Below are positions 25,201 through 33,357 of a stretch of DNA of 64,000 bases, in pieces (the first letter of the stretch is position 1; every line of letters starts with the position of its first letter). The stretch lies in contig NC_088204.1 in assembly GCF_037126465.1 (NCBI RefSeq), positions 75,949,807 to 76,013,806 on the forward strand, in the 5' to 3' direction. This DNA is from Ornithodoros turicata. Its lineage: Eukaryota > Arthropoda > Arachnida > Ixodida > Argasidae. A model generated the notes under the pieces. That model was given only the letters and a program-made list of their open reading frames with translations, had not been told where the DNA came from and did not search any database. A program made the position numbers and the translations under genes.

Positions 25201-28200
25201 TCTGAGGTGAAATGATTGAAATCGGTTCGGCAGCTGCTCAGTGACTGCCATGCGCTCTCTCTTCTGGTCACAATTGAGGTGTCTGAGAACCCGTCTTGCG
25301 CAGACATTGCGGAACAATAAGTACGGGTGAACGATTGACTCCACACTGCCCGACACTAATATTACGCTGGGATGCAGTGTCCCGAATTGTTACCCGCCGG
25401 TTTATCGAGGATGGCTTGCTCAACGCCTGCAATGTTCACTGTTCGTGACTGCTTTCGCACGAACGTGTCCTGCAGTTCATTCGTCACCAAATCCGGTCCT
25501 TCGCCAAACTATCTGTACCATTCGTACAGTCTTCCCTTTGTCACTGCGTGTTCTCCATACTGAGTCATTAATATCTGCAAAATTTCAGTTGGTGTGACAG
25601 TTCTCCTTCACAAGGAACTTGATTAAGGGTCGCGGTTCCCCAGCTACAGATATACTGTTCGCCGTCATGACAGCTGCCCCAGCTGCGCGTGCCGCTGACC
25701 CAAGAAGGATTGCACTTCGGTGTCCGAAAGTTTTATTCTGTTACATTTACTCGCTGGTTTTTCTCGAGCACAAGTCTAGGTGAACCTTGACCAACTCTTG
25801 TACAAGGCAATTAATCAGAACTCAGAAAAGGGCCCGACTAGGCCAGGTAGACCCTTGGAGCACGCATGTCAGTTTGATGTAATGAAGGTTGTAGGGTAAC
25901 ACCCGAACCTTATGTCACATAACATATTTCGATTATCATCTCGATTTCTGCTCAGGAACATACTGCTGGCGGTGGCTCCAAGCATGAATGAGTCTGCATC
26001 TGGGGAGATGTACGTTGACGACGGGATCAGGACCGGTGAGTCCTCTCTGCCTCAGCTCACCCGATGTGCGGAACAGGTGTACGAAGAACGCTGTTGTTTT
26101 TATTTGCAGATGCAATAAGCCGAGAGAGGTACAGCATGTTCCGGTTCTCGTTCCTGAAGGCAAGTGCTCCGAAGTAGATAGAACAGAAACTAGGGATAAT
26201 TGCGCGATGGGCTTTGCACATACTTATATGGGAGCGGGCAAGGTGCGAGGGAACACGGTAATTTGGAACTTAGGTGACACAAAGTGAAAAAAAAAATGCT
26301 TGACATGAAATGCTTTGCAATGATTCCACTACTACGATGAAACTAAACCTTACGCAGCAGACCATAGGTACAGCATGTGGAGTGTGGTCTTCCTATCACA
26401 ATTCGCTCTACCAGCGCCACCTAGTTGCTTGTTTGATGCCTCCTCGAACTCCTCCGCCACATGGATATACAAAGTGGTGATACCGTCTGCTTCTCATATA
26501 ATTTGAAACACAGGCTCTCCGTGGCTATTCCGCGCGGCCGAAAGCACGATTGCGGATTGGCGGACTGTTAATGACGTCGTTTAAGCGATCGGGCATTCTT
26601 TATCCAGGTGGCGCTGGCTCGCTCTCCTGCGCACACTCTTTCGTCGTTCAAGAGGCTTTAGCGTGCCAGACCTTTAGTATCTATCACGCTGTCTTATAGA
26701 GTGCGAAAAGGAAATGCCTCAGGATGAGAGCAGCCTTTATTTCGAACAGAGACTGTTCTTCTTCTGGTCACCCAGAAGAACGGTCTCTGTTCGAAATATC
26801 GGCGTCTCTCGTCCTGAGGCAATTCCCTTCATACTTCCTTGGCGGTTCGATGATTATCCCATTACGTATAAAGTGCGGTTCGTTCAGACGATTTTTTTTT
26901 CTTTTTTCGCTTACGCATTCCTTCCTGGATTTCAGAAATATATACACGTCGATGCTTGGCGCAAGAAAACTTTTACTCCTAATTTATTTCGGTTTCTCGT
27001 GCCGCTGAACAGCGAAAAAGCAATTTCCGACACACAGAAATGCACGCTGCACACAGGCTAGCCCGTGATCGTTTAAAGACACGAGACAAAAAGCGGCAGA
27101 GATCATATCCCGGCTACCTTTGTTTGACTACCCCGATTTCCCATTTCTTCTTCCAGAACCAGCTCACGGGCCGTTGCTCTCCATGCAACCATCCCAGCCG
27201 TGACCGTCTGACTTCGGTCACGGTCCTCTCTATGAAAAGCCTTCCAGACACAGTGCTTTTTAACGGAAATCCTGTTTCGAAAAAGCACGTTAGAACGGTA
27301 AGACCTCGAATCAGTCCCACTTCCGGATCAATCCCTCTCGACAGGGGGGAGTTTAAAGGGGGAGTGCATTTGAAGCAGGACTAGTACATTACATGGAAAC
27401 GTTAGCACGTAAAAAGGGATCTAGGAAGACTGAAGATATTACGCACGGCACAGAATGCATTCTAAGAACAAAATTGGGGAGCGGTTCTTCAGCTTCTAGT
27501 CCCCTAGCTAGATCGCAATTACTCTCCATTTTAGTTTCCTGACCTGAATTTTACTCCCCAGCACTGCAGGTAGTTCCTAAACGCGGCGTAAACGGCTGCG
27601 GATTTAGTTCCGAAAAAGATAATGCTTTTGGCAATGCATCTATAGTACGTAAAAGGACAGGGAGAGAAGTATGTCTTCCAGTATATGAGAATAGCAAAAA
27701 AAGACATCTTGTATGTTCGTAATTTCCTTCGTGTCAGAGTGGTAACGACAGTACCCATGTAAACGCTTTCGTGAAGCAGAACAGTGCTACTACGAAACGA
27801 AAAGCCACTTACAGCAAATAAATTTTATATAAGTGAATATGCAAATCCTAAACGGTCAGCCTTATAAGATATGATCTTCCGTATATGACTAGGCAACCGT
27901 TTCCCATACATTTCAATGCCCCTGCCCTCGTAGAACCCCGTCGAAGCTCACAACAGACTCTCCGTTGCTATGGCGACGTGTGGTGCTTTACACGTCAATT
28001 TGGTCTGAACTTGATTTAAAGGGAGGGCAGCATCCGGAAACCCATCTGCCCATAAAACTGCGTTCGGCATCGGGCAACAATCATGGCTAATTTTGTTTTC
28101 TTCGACCGACAAATGCTTAGGTGTTAACTAAAAGAAAATTGAAGAACAACGCTGCTTCCCGGCCGCAGAAGCTCCTCCGTCGTGACGTCACTCCCAGAAG

Positions 28201-30671
28201 CGGAGGAGTGAGAGAGCTGCGCTGAGAGGAGGAAAAAGCGCCGTTAGGACGCCCACGTAACCCTGTCAGAAGCGGGCACGGGCACGGCGTTCCTTTTCTC
28301 AAGGTCGCGCCCTCATTGGTTATTAGGGAGTGACGTTTTCTCGTTCTTCTAGAGAGGGAGTTCCGGATTACCCTCAACATCCGAAGTCTGCTCTTGCCGC
28401 GTACTTCGTCGAAAAACATTCAAACTACGCCGCTATATCGCGTGGGATTCTCGATGTCGTGGTCAACGGTCCACGAGGAACAAAATGACACTCTAGTTCC
28501 CAAATCGACTGGAAGGGATGCGACCATACCTTTAAGAACCTTGATAACAACAGCACGCACACACACGCTTTCACATCTATGTGTCTTTCACCAAACCTGT
28601 CAATTGGCGTTTTGGGTTGGGTAGGCTGCGTAATAGATTTGCCGGCCAAAGTTTGAATTTGAAGTTTGAAGAATTTGGCTCTAGTAGGGATCGGTCAACT
28701 AAGATATCGATCATGTCCCGATCCCGCACTGCGACAATATCGGTTACAACACTCCCACACTGCACAATCAACGGTTCCAGGGAAGCATTCAGGAAAGCAG
28801 AAGCTACGAAGCTCTTGCTAATTTAATTCCATGCCCTTTTGGAGGCATTGTCAACGGTAAGGAACACAATACTATGCGGTTACTCCTTACGAGACTCCGA
28901 TGACCACAACAAAATGACCACAAAGGTTGTAGTATATCTGTAACCTTTGGGATGTCGGGAACACGTGTACGAAATGTCTCGTTCCAAAATTGCGCAGATT
29001 TTATTCAAATGAATTTATTACGAAGCGAGCGCTTCGTCTTTGTCAAGCTAGAGGGCGCTGAAAGCAACATACGCACGGTGGAGTCACCCTTTGTAGAAGC
29101 GAATGCCGCAAAGCCGCCATGTTTACGTGTACGCTTAACATGCATGATTGCCGTGTACCGATTTCACCAACTTTTTCAAACCACCTCTGCTATGTATTTA
29201 CTCAAGCCCAAATTGTAGTGCGCAGCTAAGTGTATAGGTACACGTTTGTGAGCGCATTGCGAGCTGTGCGTGGGCGTAAAGATGGCGGAAATTTGTCTTC
29301 ACCCAATGCAATGGCAGCTAGTATTGGTGCTATCGTACACACTGCTGACATCAACCGGCATATTTTCCCAACGCTACTTCATGTGTCCTGCTCGTGTTTT
29401 GGAATGTCATAACCTTTTTCCAACGCGTACTCTCTTCTAATCCCGCTGCAATCGACGTCATAATGATCGGCTCAATATGCTGCATGAGTGGTTGCGGCAA
29501 GAGATACGCTACACGGCGGAAACGGCAACTACATGCGACGTCCTTTTTGGTTTCCTTCAAAACGCAAGGGAGAGAGAATGCAGGTTTCGAAGCAGACGAC
29601 AATGCTGGGTGACGTCACAGTATCCTCCTCCGGGCGAACCACCTTAGTATGGAGCTTCGTTTTCTGCTCTTAGCATTGCGGTTTGCTATTGTCGTCGTTT
29701 ACGAATAAATTACTCCCCCGAATGAATGCGTACGTTGTATTCGACGCCGAGGGCGTGATTTGTGTTCGGTATGGTGCTCACCTCTTTTTTTTTTTCTTCT
29801 GTTTTAGTCCCTGTGAAGTTTCCCTATAAAGGGACAGTAAACAGCTCGACGAATAGTGTTCTTTGTCATGCTCTATGAAAGAACGTTGCTCTCGATGTCC
29901 AAGTATGAAATTAATTTCGCGCCTTTAACGCGAGACACTGCCATTCACCAAAGCATTCCTGAGCATTCCAAGAGCATAATCCGCTTGAGTCTCTCCTCCA
30001 TCCTTCTAACGGGACGCCCCCTCCAACGTATAGCATCAAATCATTTCAGGTTCTGCAGATGGGGGGAGATTTCGCTCTCCTAGCCAATGACAGGCCCCCG
30101 CACTGAGACGAGTTTGCGATGAAACCGGTTGCGGGAAAGTCGCGGTTACCTCGCGGAGCAATACAGCACTGAAAATATAGTGCGCACACGAAGTGGAACA
30201 CTGCTGGCCTTTGTTACAGTTTGATCTGGCTACCTTGAGATTGGCAAGTGAAAAGATGCTTAGAATTCACCTCACTACCCGATATTACACTAAAATCAAT
30301 GTATAAGCGTAATGGTGCGCTACGTTAAAATGACGTGAGGCTGTTGTCGCTAGGGCATCGCGGAGCGGGGAATGAGCGTGAAAGAGTGCATTGAATATTC
30401 GGTCGGTTTGGAGTCGTTACATACTTGTTTGCCCGAACAATTTTTGGAAAACGTTCACAGCCGGCAACGTACCAGGATGCATTAAGAAAAGTGCACCTTG
30501 TATGCACGTTTATTGCCCCTTTAAGTTTGCACATCGTTCATTACGCAGCTTTCACGCTTGTGGTTATGTGTGTCACGGATGTAATTGTTTTGTCCCGCTT
30601 GTCTTTTGCAGACCATGTACGTGAGGGGATACTCCCATCCCATGATACAGCCCTTCCAGATCAACTGGTAA
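4182..30671 (+). CDS. GH31 family type II membrane protein with trefoil domain, predicted catalytically inactive (20 exons)
   Basis: Spliced gene of the maltase-glucoamylase / alpha-glucosidase family (GH31). Exons: 4182-4285, 5421-5461, 6202-6318, 6396-6574, 8322-8455, 9718-9901, 10606-10708, 11459-11670, 14202-14294, 17318-17428, 19476-19621, 20536-20669, 20771-20919, 21026-21156, 21228-21312, 22343-22524, 25956-26035, 26110-26159, 27157-27297, 30612-30671. They total 2436 nt, 811 residues plus stop, with every junction phase agreeing. Order: basic cytoplasmic tail, membrane anchor (about 17-31), trefoil (about 50-95), GH31 N-terminal sandwich, shortened barrel, C-terminal beta domains ending PFQINW. 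Many NxS/T sequons suit an extracellular protein. Family nucleophile (WxDMNE), acid/base (GDN) and GADICGF positions are replaced, and about 75-85 barrel residues are absent after MPPQF. An active enzyme is therefore unlikely (inference); a binding or scaffold role is possible. An in-frame stop at 4167-4169 makes 4182 the first ATG. Intron 18 starts with GC. Confidence 0.85.
5421..5461 (+). CDS. GH31-like gene, exon 2: stalk
   Basis: Short exon between CTCCACAG and GCTGCTG/GTAAGG. Read in the phase left by exon 1 it gives RYEEELQPRLDGAA, a charged stalk between membrane anchor and trefoil. It ends in phase 1, which forces the next acceptor to be the one before 6202 unless a further small exon was missed. 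Confidence 0.6.
6202..6318 (+). CDS. GH31-like gene, exon 3: trefoil (P-type) domain
   Basis: Encodes five of the six trefoil cysteines: PAC, RLDC, EERC, RKRGCCWD. Donor GTGAGC at 6319. A stronger-looking acceptor would start the exon at 6180 (adding QPLEDLA) but leaves phase 0, which does not join to exon 2; the AG at 6200-6201 gives the matching phase. So the 5' border is uncertain while the rest is firm. Confidence 0.75.
6396..6574 (+). CDS. GH31-like gene, exon 4: end of trefoil, start of GH31 N-terminal domain
   Basis: Acceptor GGGCACAG, donor AAG/GTATAC. Begins with the sixth trefoil cysteine (APPCYMPDGY) and runs into the galactose-mutarotase-like N-terminal sandwich (MQLKVLVYHYYDDVVRIK). 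Phase 1 in, phase 0 out. Confidence 0.9.
7229..7280. repeat. AGCAGACGAC hairpin
   Basis: AGCAGACGACAG (7229) followed by GTGTCGTCTGC (7255) and GTGTCGTCTGCT (7269-7280): one forward and two inverse copies of the word, in intron 4 of the GH31-like gene. Confidence 0.75.
7638..7939. mobile_element. Foldback MITE family B, copy 2
   Basis: GTACAGGTTGGAGAGAAAAG at the left and CTTTTGTCGCAACCTGTAC at the right, with the same internal inverted halves as 3642-3952. It lies inside intron 4 of the GH31-like gene. Confidence 0.75.
8322..8455 (+). CDS. GH31-like gene, exon 5: N-terminal sandwich
   Basis: Acceptor TTTCGTTACAG, donor GACAG/GTGACT. Encodes IRRTYNEEYEPLVPPIS and SITIDKGTLIVNAAPDR, matching the part of GH31 proteins where the conserved arginine-phenylalanine-x-isoleucine stretch and following strands lie. 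Phase 0 in, phase 2 out. Confidence 0.85.
8868..9084. mobile_element. Foldback MITE
   Basis: ATAACAAACATGAAGTTTGA at the left pairs with TCAAACTTTTTGTTTGTTAT at the right; the homology continues through GACGTTTCGAATC and CCACAAGCTGCAGGTCCC, leaving a short centre. It lies in intron 5 of the GH31-like gene. Confidence 0.8.
9718..9901 (+). CDS. GH31-like gene, exon 6: N-terminal sandwich
   Basis: Acceptor TTTCTCCAG, donor GGAAAG/GTGATC. Encodes GSFVFHLGSFICSTKV, then VPATMVYGLQSKHGSYF, the counterpart of the family's YGLGE segment, here YGLQS. Phase 2 in, phase 0 out. Confidence 0.85.
10606..10708 (+). CDS. GH31-like gene, exon 7
   Basis: Acceptor TGATACAG, donor GCATAG/GTGAGT. Encodes SFGGHPFLPLLDADT then ASGIFLWTSNSI, the family's conserved 'GSHPF...HGVFLLNSN' strand pair. 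Phase 0 in, phase 1 out. Confidence 0.9.
11459..11670 (+). CDS. GH31-like gene, exon 8: entry into the barrel, truncated
   Basis: Acceptor TTATTCAG, donor AAGAGT/GTAAGT. Encodes LTFKTDGGTMDFFLFLAPT (family 'GGILDFYVFLGPTP'), KEVVRDYQRVVGFPAMPPQF (family '...GxPxMPPYW'), then a non-family tail LFNIKNDKDVYQNPDTYFLY. The expected barrel strand 'LGFxLxRxGY' is absent. Phase 1 in, phase 0 out. Confidence 0.85.
11753..11790. repeat. Short palindrome
   Basis: GATCAACCTATAG and CTATAGGTTGATC separated by about 10 bases, 80 bases past exon 8 of the GH31-like gene. Confidence 0.7.
11867..13316. repeat. Segment bounded by a 36-bp inverted repeat
   Basis: GGGGAGCTATTCTCATCAAA through CTGCTTAC (11867-11902) recurs inverted at 13281-13316 with about two mismatches. 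The enclosed 1.4 kb has no recognisable ORF. It sits in the intron where the missing GH31 barrel segment would be encoded in related genes. Confidence 0.65.
14202..14294 (+). CDS. GH31-like gene, exon 9
   Basis: Acceptor TTTGTCACCAG, donor AAGAGC/GTAAGT. Encodes LPLGDIVRVTDAGEPFVLAC, aligning with the family segment 'GVFIxNxxGxPxxGKVWPG', but the tryptophan-proline-glycine is not kept. Phases 0 and 0. Confidence 0.75.
15117..15201. repeat. Long perfect-type hairpin
   Basis: Two 40-base arms (15117-15156 and 15162-15201), differing at about one position, around the loop GAAAA. The arms contain ACCGGAGCCGAAAGTAGCTT. Confidence 0.9.
17318..17428 (+). CDS. GH31-like gene, exon 10: segment before the nucleophile
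   Basis: Acceptor CTATTCCAG, donor ATCCTG/GTAAGC. Encodes GFDDHWCVDFSSPDAGPLLL (family 'xxFPDFTNPxxxxWW') and LMDKYFGSIL (family 'xFDGIWI'). The nucleophile motif would straddle the junction with exon 11. Phases 0 and 0. Confidence 0.85.
18295..18640 (+). repeat. Degenerate tandem repeat of GGTAATTAA
   Basis: About 35 loosely spaced copies of GTAATTAAGGGTAATTA-like units, strongly A+T-rich with G spacers. It lies in intron 10 of the GH31-like gene. Confidence 0.75.
18655..18845 (+). repeat. Minisatellite with ACCGGAAGTGGG-type units
   Basis: Units of roughly 32-36 bases (ACCGGAAGTCGGGTTTAGAC, TGGAAGTGGGCAAGCGGAAG, ...) follow one another about five times, directly after the AATTA repeat. 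Confidence 0.65.
19476..19621 (+). CDS. GH31-like gene, exon 11: nucleophile motif lost
   Basis: Acceptor TTGCACAG, donor TACGA/GTAAGT. Begins LAENIGDYADPCC where active members have 'DMNEPxxF': the aspartate nucleophile position reads Ala by my alignment. Continues CTNITAEGHC and KNAHNLSNFRNLRHAYPYYQ, counterpart of 'HYNVHNLYG'. Phase 0 in, phase 2 out. Confidence 0.85.
20536..20669 (+). CDS. GH31-like gene, exon 12: acid/base motif lost
   Basis: Acceptor CGTTAAAG, donor TGGGAG/GTAACA. Encodes WHKSFPGQGRFSGYWNSVAG then KVWEDLTTTLG. The family has 'RSTFxGxGRYAGHWxGDNxxxW'; here the acid/base aspartate of GDN is replaced (YWNSVAG). Phase 2 in, phase 1 out. Confidence 0.85.
20771..20919 (+). 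CDS. GH31-like gene, exon 13
   Basis: Acceptor TTCTTGCAG, donor TCTTCT/GTAAGT. Encodes EFLLYNMYGMPIYGTKSWCS (family 'EFxLxGxPxxGADICGF'), ENLCIKWLILATFFPVYMN (family 'ELCxRWxQLGAFYPFxRNH'). The substrate-contacting Asp, Arg and His of these motifs are changed to Lys, Met and Thr. Phase 1 in, phase 0 out. Confidence 0.9.
21026..21156 (+). CDS. GH31-like gene, exon 14
   Basis: Acceptor TGTTACAG, donor TTCGA/GTAAGC. Encodes YNSSRYTFFSHNCLRPYSYT and RFGDMVARPMVFE, counterpart of 'LRYxLLPYLYTL...G.PVVRPLFxEF'. Phase 0 in, phase 2 out. Confidence 0.9.
21228..21312 (+). CDS. GH31-like gene, exon 15
   Basis: Acceptor CACTTCAG, donor GAATAT/GTGAGT. Encodes EVERQFMFGSALLVAPIQEY, the family's well conserved 'DxQFLxGxxLLVxPVxEx'. 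Phase 2 in, phase 0 out. Confidence 0.92.
22042..22073. repeat. AGCAGACGAC hairpin
   Basis: AGCAGACGACAG and its inverse CTGTCGTCTGCT around a short centre. The same arrangement occurs at 7229-7280. Confidence 0.75.
22343..22524 (+). CDS. GH31-like gene, exon 16: C-terminal beta domain
   Basis: Acceptor TTTTCGTGGCAG, donor ACCAG/GTAACT. Encodes VYFPRGLWYDWYNGKPF and VYRMVYQRAGTIVAMEAPS, counterpart of 'VYLPxGxWYDxxTG...IPxxxRGGxIIPxQxP'. Phase 0 in, phase 2 out. Confidence 0.92.
23236..23392. repeat. Foldback repeat with G18 and C16 runs
   Basis: CGCGGATCTACGGGGGG at the left and CCCCCCTCTCGGGAAAATCC, TAGATCCGCC at the right are inverse of each other, with long G and C homopolymers in the arms. 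It lies within intron 16 of the GH31-like gene. Confidence 0.65.
23793..24055 (+). repeat. Interspersed repeat family A, copy 2
   Basis: Matches 2194-2530 in the same order (TATAGACCTCTCCCTGTTTG ... ATTGAGGGGATTACGATGGT ... GTTTCGGTTTCAGTCTGTC). It lies within intron 16 of the GH31-like gene. Confidence 0.7.
24795..25600 (-). pseudogene. Decayed mariner-family transposase
   Basis: Read on the minus strand, pieces of a mariner transposase follow in order across several frames: EILQILMTQYGEHAVTKGRL with YEWYR (25600-25510), CARRVLRHLNCDQKRERM (about 25290), SPPPKQDLSMGTVFWDLRGV and LEEGITINARNY (about 25190-25050), then ILLHENARPHTTNLTK (about 24985). At least one frameshift and an in-frame stop break it, so it is not functional. 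It lies inside intron 16 of the GH31-like gene, in the opposite orientation. Confidence 0.88.
25956..26035 (+). CDS. GH31-like gene, exon 17
   Basis: Acceptor TTTCTGCTCAG, donor GACCG/GTGAGT. Encodes NILLAVAPSMNESASGEMYV then DDGIRT, the family's 'LxVALxxxGxAxGxLFxDDG' strand. The preceding intron (22525-25955) contains an old mariner copy. Confidence 0.9.
26110..26159 (+). CDS. GH31-like gene, exon 18, followed by a GC-AG intron
   Basis: Acceptor TTATTTGCAG; encodes DAISRERYSMFRFSFLK. The donor reads AAG/GCAAGT, a perfect match to the rare GC donor class. Using it joins in phase 0 to exon 19 and restores the family's '...LKNxY...' continuation; reading through would stop after six more codons (TAG at 26175-26177). 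Confidence 0.85.
26713..26822. repeat. Foldback hairpin of about 110 bp
   Basis: TGCCTCAGGATGAGAG and TTCGAACAGAGAC...TTCTTCTTCTGG at the left are inverted at the right (CCAGAAGAACGGTCTCTGTT, CTCTCGTCCTGAGGCA) with a 4-base centre. It lies in intron 18. Confidence 0.85.
27157..27297 (+). CDS. GH31-like gene, exon 19
   Basis: Acceptor TTCTTCTTCCAG, donor AGAACG/GTAAGA. Encodes NQLTGRCSPCNHPSRDRLTS, VTVLSMKSLPDTVLFNGNPV: the family's last beta domain ('VxVxGxxxxPxxVxxNG'). Phases 0 and 0. Confidence 0.88.
27473..27610 (+). repeat. Interspersed repeat family D, copy 1
   Basis: TTGGGGAGC...CTTCTAGTCCCC...AATTACTCTCCATTTTAGT...TTTACTCCCCAG...GGATTTAGTTCCG is shared in order with 48909-49065; a weaker match is at 19960-20050. 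Confidence 0.6.
28125..28540 (+). repeat. Interspersed repeat family C, copy 1
   Basis: Shares CGTGACGTCACTCC..., GCGGAGGAGTGAGAG, GGTCGCGCCCTCATTGGTT, CTCAACATCCGAAGTCTGCT and CCAAATCGACTGGAAGGGAT with 44690-45085, over about 400 bases. Unit ends not resolved. Confidence 0.75.
30612..30671 (+). CDS. GH31-like gene, exon 20: C-terminus and stop
   Basis: Acceptor GTCTTTTGCAG, then TMYVRGYSHPMIQPFQINW and TAA at 30669-30671. The PFQINW end resembles the 'EINW' ending of intestinal alpha-glucosidases. A possible poly(A) signal ATTAAA lies at 30718-30723. Confidence 0.85.
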   Translation, partial: TMYVRGYSHPMIQPFQINW

Positions 30672-30717
30672 TTTGAAGGAATGGGTCTCGTTGTTGTTTT
30701 TGTTGCGTGTTATCCAC

Positions 30718-30723
30718 ATTAAA
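30718..30723 (+). promoter_or_regulatory. Possible poly(A) signal of the GH31-like gene
   Basis: ATTAAA 47 bases after the stop codon, followed by T/G-rich sequence. A canonical AATAAA occurs only about 500 bases after the stop. Confidence 0.35.
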
Positions 30724-30865
30724 GCTCTGTTGTCGCTTTTCACTGTGGTGGACTTGTGCTTTGTTGTGATTCGCGTTCCTGATACCATCATTATGTGACG
30801 TGTTCCGTGTATTATGTGCTAATTTTTTCGTAAAAAATGTGCTTCGATATTTAAAAAAAAAAAAG

Positions 30866-31075
30866 AAACGAATTTTAGAGATCGGCGTTGTGCCCACGGC
30901 TGCAGAATCTCCGGCGGCGTGACGTCACTCTCTAAGCGGAGGAGTGAGAGTGCGGCGCTGAGAGGAGGAAAGGCGCCGTCCAGCCGCTCCGTAACTCTGT
31001 GACACGCCTGCACAACCACGGCATTGCTTTCCTCGAGGTCATTGTGTACATAGGGAATTGAGACCATTCTCCTAC
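30866..31075 (+). repeat. Interspersed repeat family C, copy 2 (partial)
   Basis: GGCGGCGTGACGTCACTCTC, TAAGCGGAGGAGTGAGAGTG and GAGAGGAGGAAAGGCGCCGT match the left half of the family. It begins about 200 bases past the GH31-like stop. Confidence 0.7.
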
Positions 31076-32935
31076 TTTCTTCTAACTGTTCTTGTTCTTC
31101 ATGTGCTCCTGGGGTGTTTTTTCTCTCTCTCTTTTATATAGGAGCCTTCAGACCATTCCTCTTTTAAAATAAACTGACAGATACGATGCAAGTTATAACA
31201 AATCAACGACGGCGTCAGCCACAAGGGTGCTGTACTTGATGCGCTTCAGGATGTTGGTCGGCAGAAGGGTGTTGAAGGACCGTAAGGAGTACCTCTTGGG
31301 GGGGTGGGGGTGGGGGGTCATTGTAGTATGGGGAGACAGTACACCATAAGGCACGTCCCTCACAAAGGCGTAGTCGAGGGAAGTTCGCGCTGGCTCTTCT
31401 TGCGGTGTGCGTTCTTCGCACGGCTTGCCTCGGTCTCCTGTGGGATCCTGATCGTCGCAGCATTGGCGCGTCTCGGCCGTGCTTGTGCAGCGCGATGTGC
31501 TCATCAGGAGACTTCGGACCATAATGAGGCAGTAAAGTTTCCCCAATAGTTCAGGAAAATAGATTGCAGCAGTCGACGTTTAACAAGCACATACTTTATG
31601 CAAAGAAGTCTATACATGTACAACTTAGAGAAGGCGCGTGAGCGTTCGGCCAACTCTCCTTGATGGCACCTGAGCTCCTTCTGCCTCGTTTCTTTCCTTC
31701 CTCTTGCTTATATCGTCATTTTCTAGGTGTTGCTTACGTCCCGTCGGCTCCTTTGAGAACGCACCGCTCCTAACTGTCGGTACCTGACACCACGAGCGAC
31801 TTCATCCATTCTCACTATCATATACATAAACACAACGTCCACATTCCAATCCGCATCCGTTTCCAATTCTAACACGTTCCAATTATAACAGAGACCAACG
31901 CCACTGCCAACGTGACTCTCCGAAATGACTGATCTATGTTTTGCAACTTCTCCTCCTTCTATTCTTCTTCTGCTCTTCTCATCCTCTTCTCTTTTGCTTC
32001 TTCTCACCTCCTCCTCTTCGTTTCTTCCCCTCTGTTTCGGCGATGCGACATACGGGACAAGATCTTCACAAAATTGAGCCCTTAACAGCTGTCCCTGTAA
32101 AATCTTGTGGTTATCAGACTTCTAGGAGTCGTTCCTTCTGCGTCAAAAAGCTTCTTTCTACAAGGTCTGAACAACGCTTTGTAGGCTGCTGTGTAATAGT
32201 GAAGCAGCTATTCCCAGTTTTACCATCCTAGAATGGAAAGCTTGAGTGTGCCCTCCTGGAAATCCATAGTTTCGAGTTCTCAGAGAGCAGGTGACGTCAC
32301 CACGAGCTTTGGGGCCTGTGGCCTATAGCAGCAGTGCATGCACGCTCCCAGTGTCCCCACCCTCTGCACCGCACTGGAAGACAGCAAGCATCTGTTGTGG
32401 AAAGACCGAAATCTTCCTTGGCGCAGCAATGTTGCCAGACGGATAGCCGGTTGCGGACACTATGACATCATGCGTGTCAAATCTAGAAATTTTACGATGC
32501 TTCAGCACCACATAGAGGAATAGTATTTTCAGAGGATGCAACGTGAGACAATTAGGTTGCTGTGACATAAATTAGCTACAGAGTTAGGATTAGTTAAGAG
32601 ATTAATTACAAGACAGGTTAGGATTAGTACTGCAGAGTTATTTGTGGACAGATTAGGATTAGTCCGTTCGTCATAGTATATTCGTAACATTTCGACTGTC
32701 CAAAACGTCTATGAGATATCTCCCTCCAAAAAACAGCGCAGGATTTATTCAAATAAAAAAAATATCACACATAGCGCGCAACCCCTGTGTGAACAGGAGG
32801 TTTCTGCAAGCAACACTGGGTTGACACGTCTCCCGCGCCTTTTCCCGGCACTACTGCTTTTGGTCGCGCCCGTGTTCCAGCGGTTCTAGTGTAGATAACG
32901 GATTGCTCAGGCGAGTATATAAATGAGCAGCAAGT

Positions 32936-33000
32936 ACGACGACACGGACGGAAGAATAGACACGAAGCAGACGACTGCTATTCTTCCGTCCGTGTCGTCA
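32936..33000. repeat. Hairpin carrying the AGCAGACGAC word in its loop
   Basis: GACGACACGGACGGAAGAAT and ATTCTTCCGTCCGTGTCGTC are perfect inverse arms; the loop contains GAAGCAGACGACTG. It is about 360 bases past the SLC35G-like stop. Confidence 0.85.
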
Positions 33001-33200
33001 TACTCGCTGCTCACATACTACGGATACTTTCACAAACTACCCGGCCTTCACCCCCTTGTTGCTCAAGCACATTCGTCTCGGGCCGACATGGTTGCGTAGG
33101 TGGGCGTGGCACAGTAGCTCTGACATTTCGGCTTCGCCGCAGATCAGCAACGTTGCTTCGAGTGCGCTCCTGAGCATTAAGATTCCAAAGAAAATTTAAC

Positions 33201-33206
33201 TTTATT
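33201..33206 (-). promoter_or_regulatory. Possible poly(A) signal of the SLC35G-like gene
   Basis: TTTATT on the plus strand (AATAAA on the minus strand), about 150 bases past the stop at 33358. Confidence 0.35.
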
Positions 33207-33357
33207 CTAGCGAGACTAGCTTGGCCCTCTGAAACAACGGCCAACAACGCCTCTCGTGCCATTCATTGGTAGGCAATCGAAGCTTCAGAAAGCTCGCTTA
33301 CATTCATTCATATACGTAGAAGCAAATTCGTAAACACTGTACTTGCGAATTGATCAC

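Larger units (their letters stand above)
30724..33200. other. Intergenic between the convergent GH31-like and SLC35G-like genes
   Basis: Holds the partial family C copy, a pyrimidine-rich stretch at 31940-32035, repeats of TTAGGATTAG at 32583-32665 and the hairpin at 32936-33000. No coding sequence could be supported. Confidence 0.6.
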
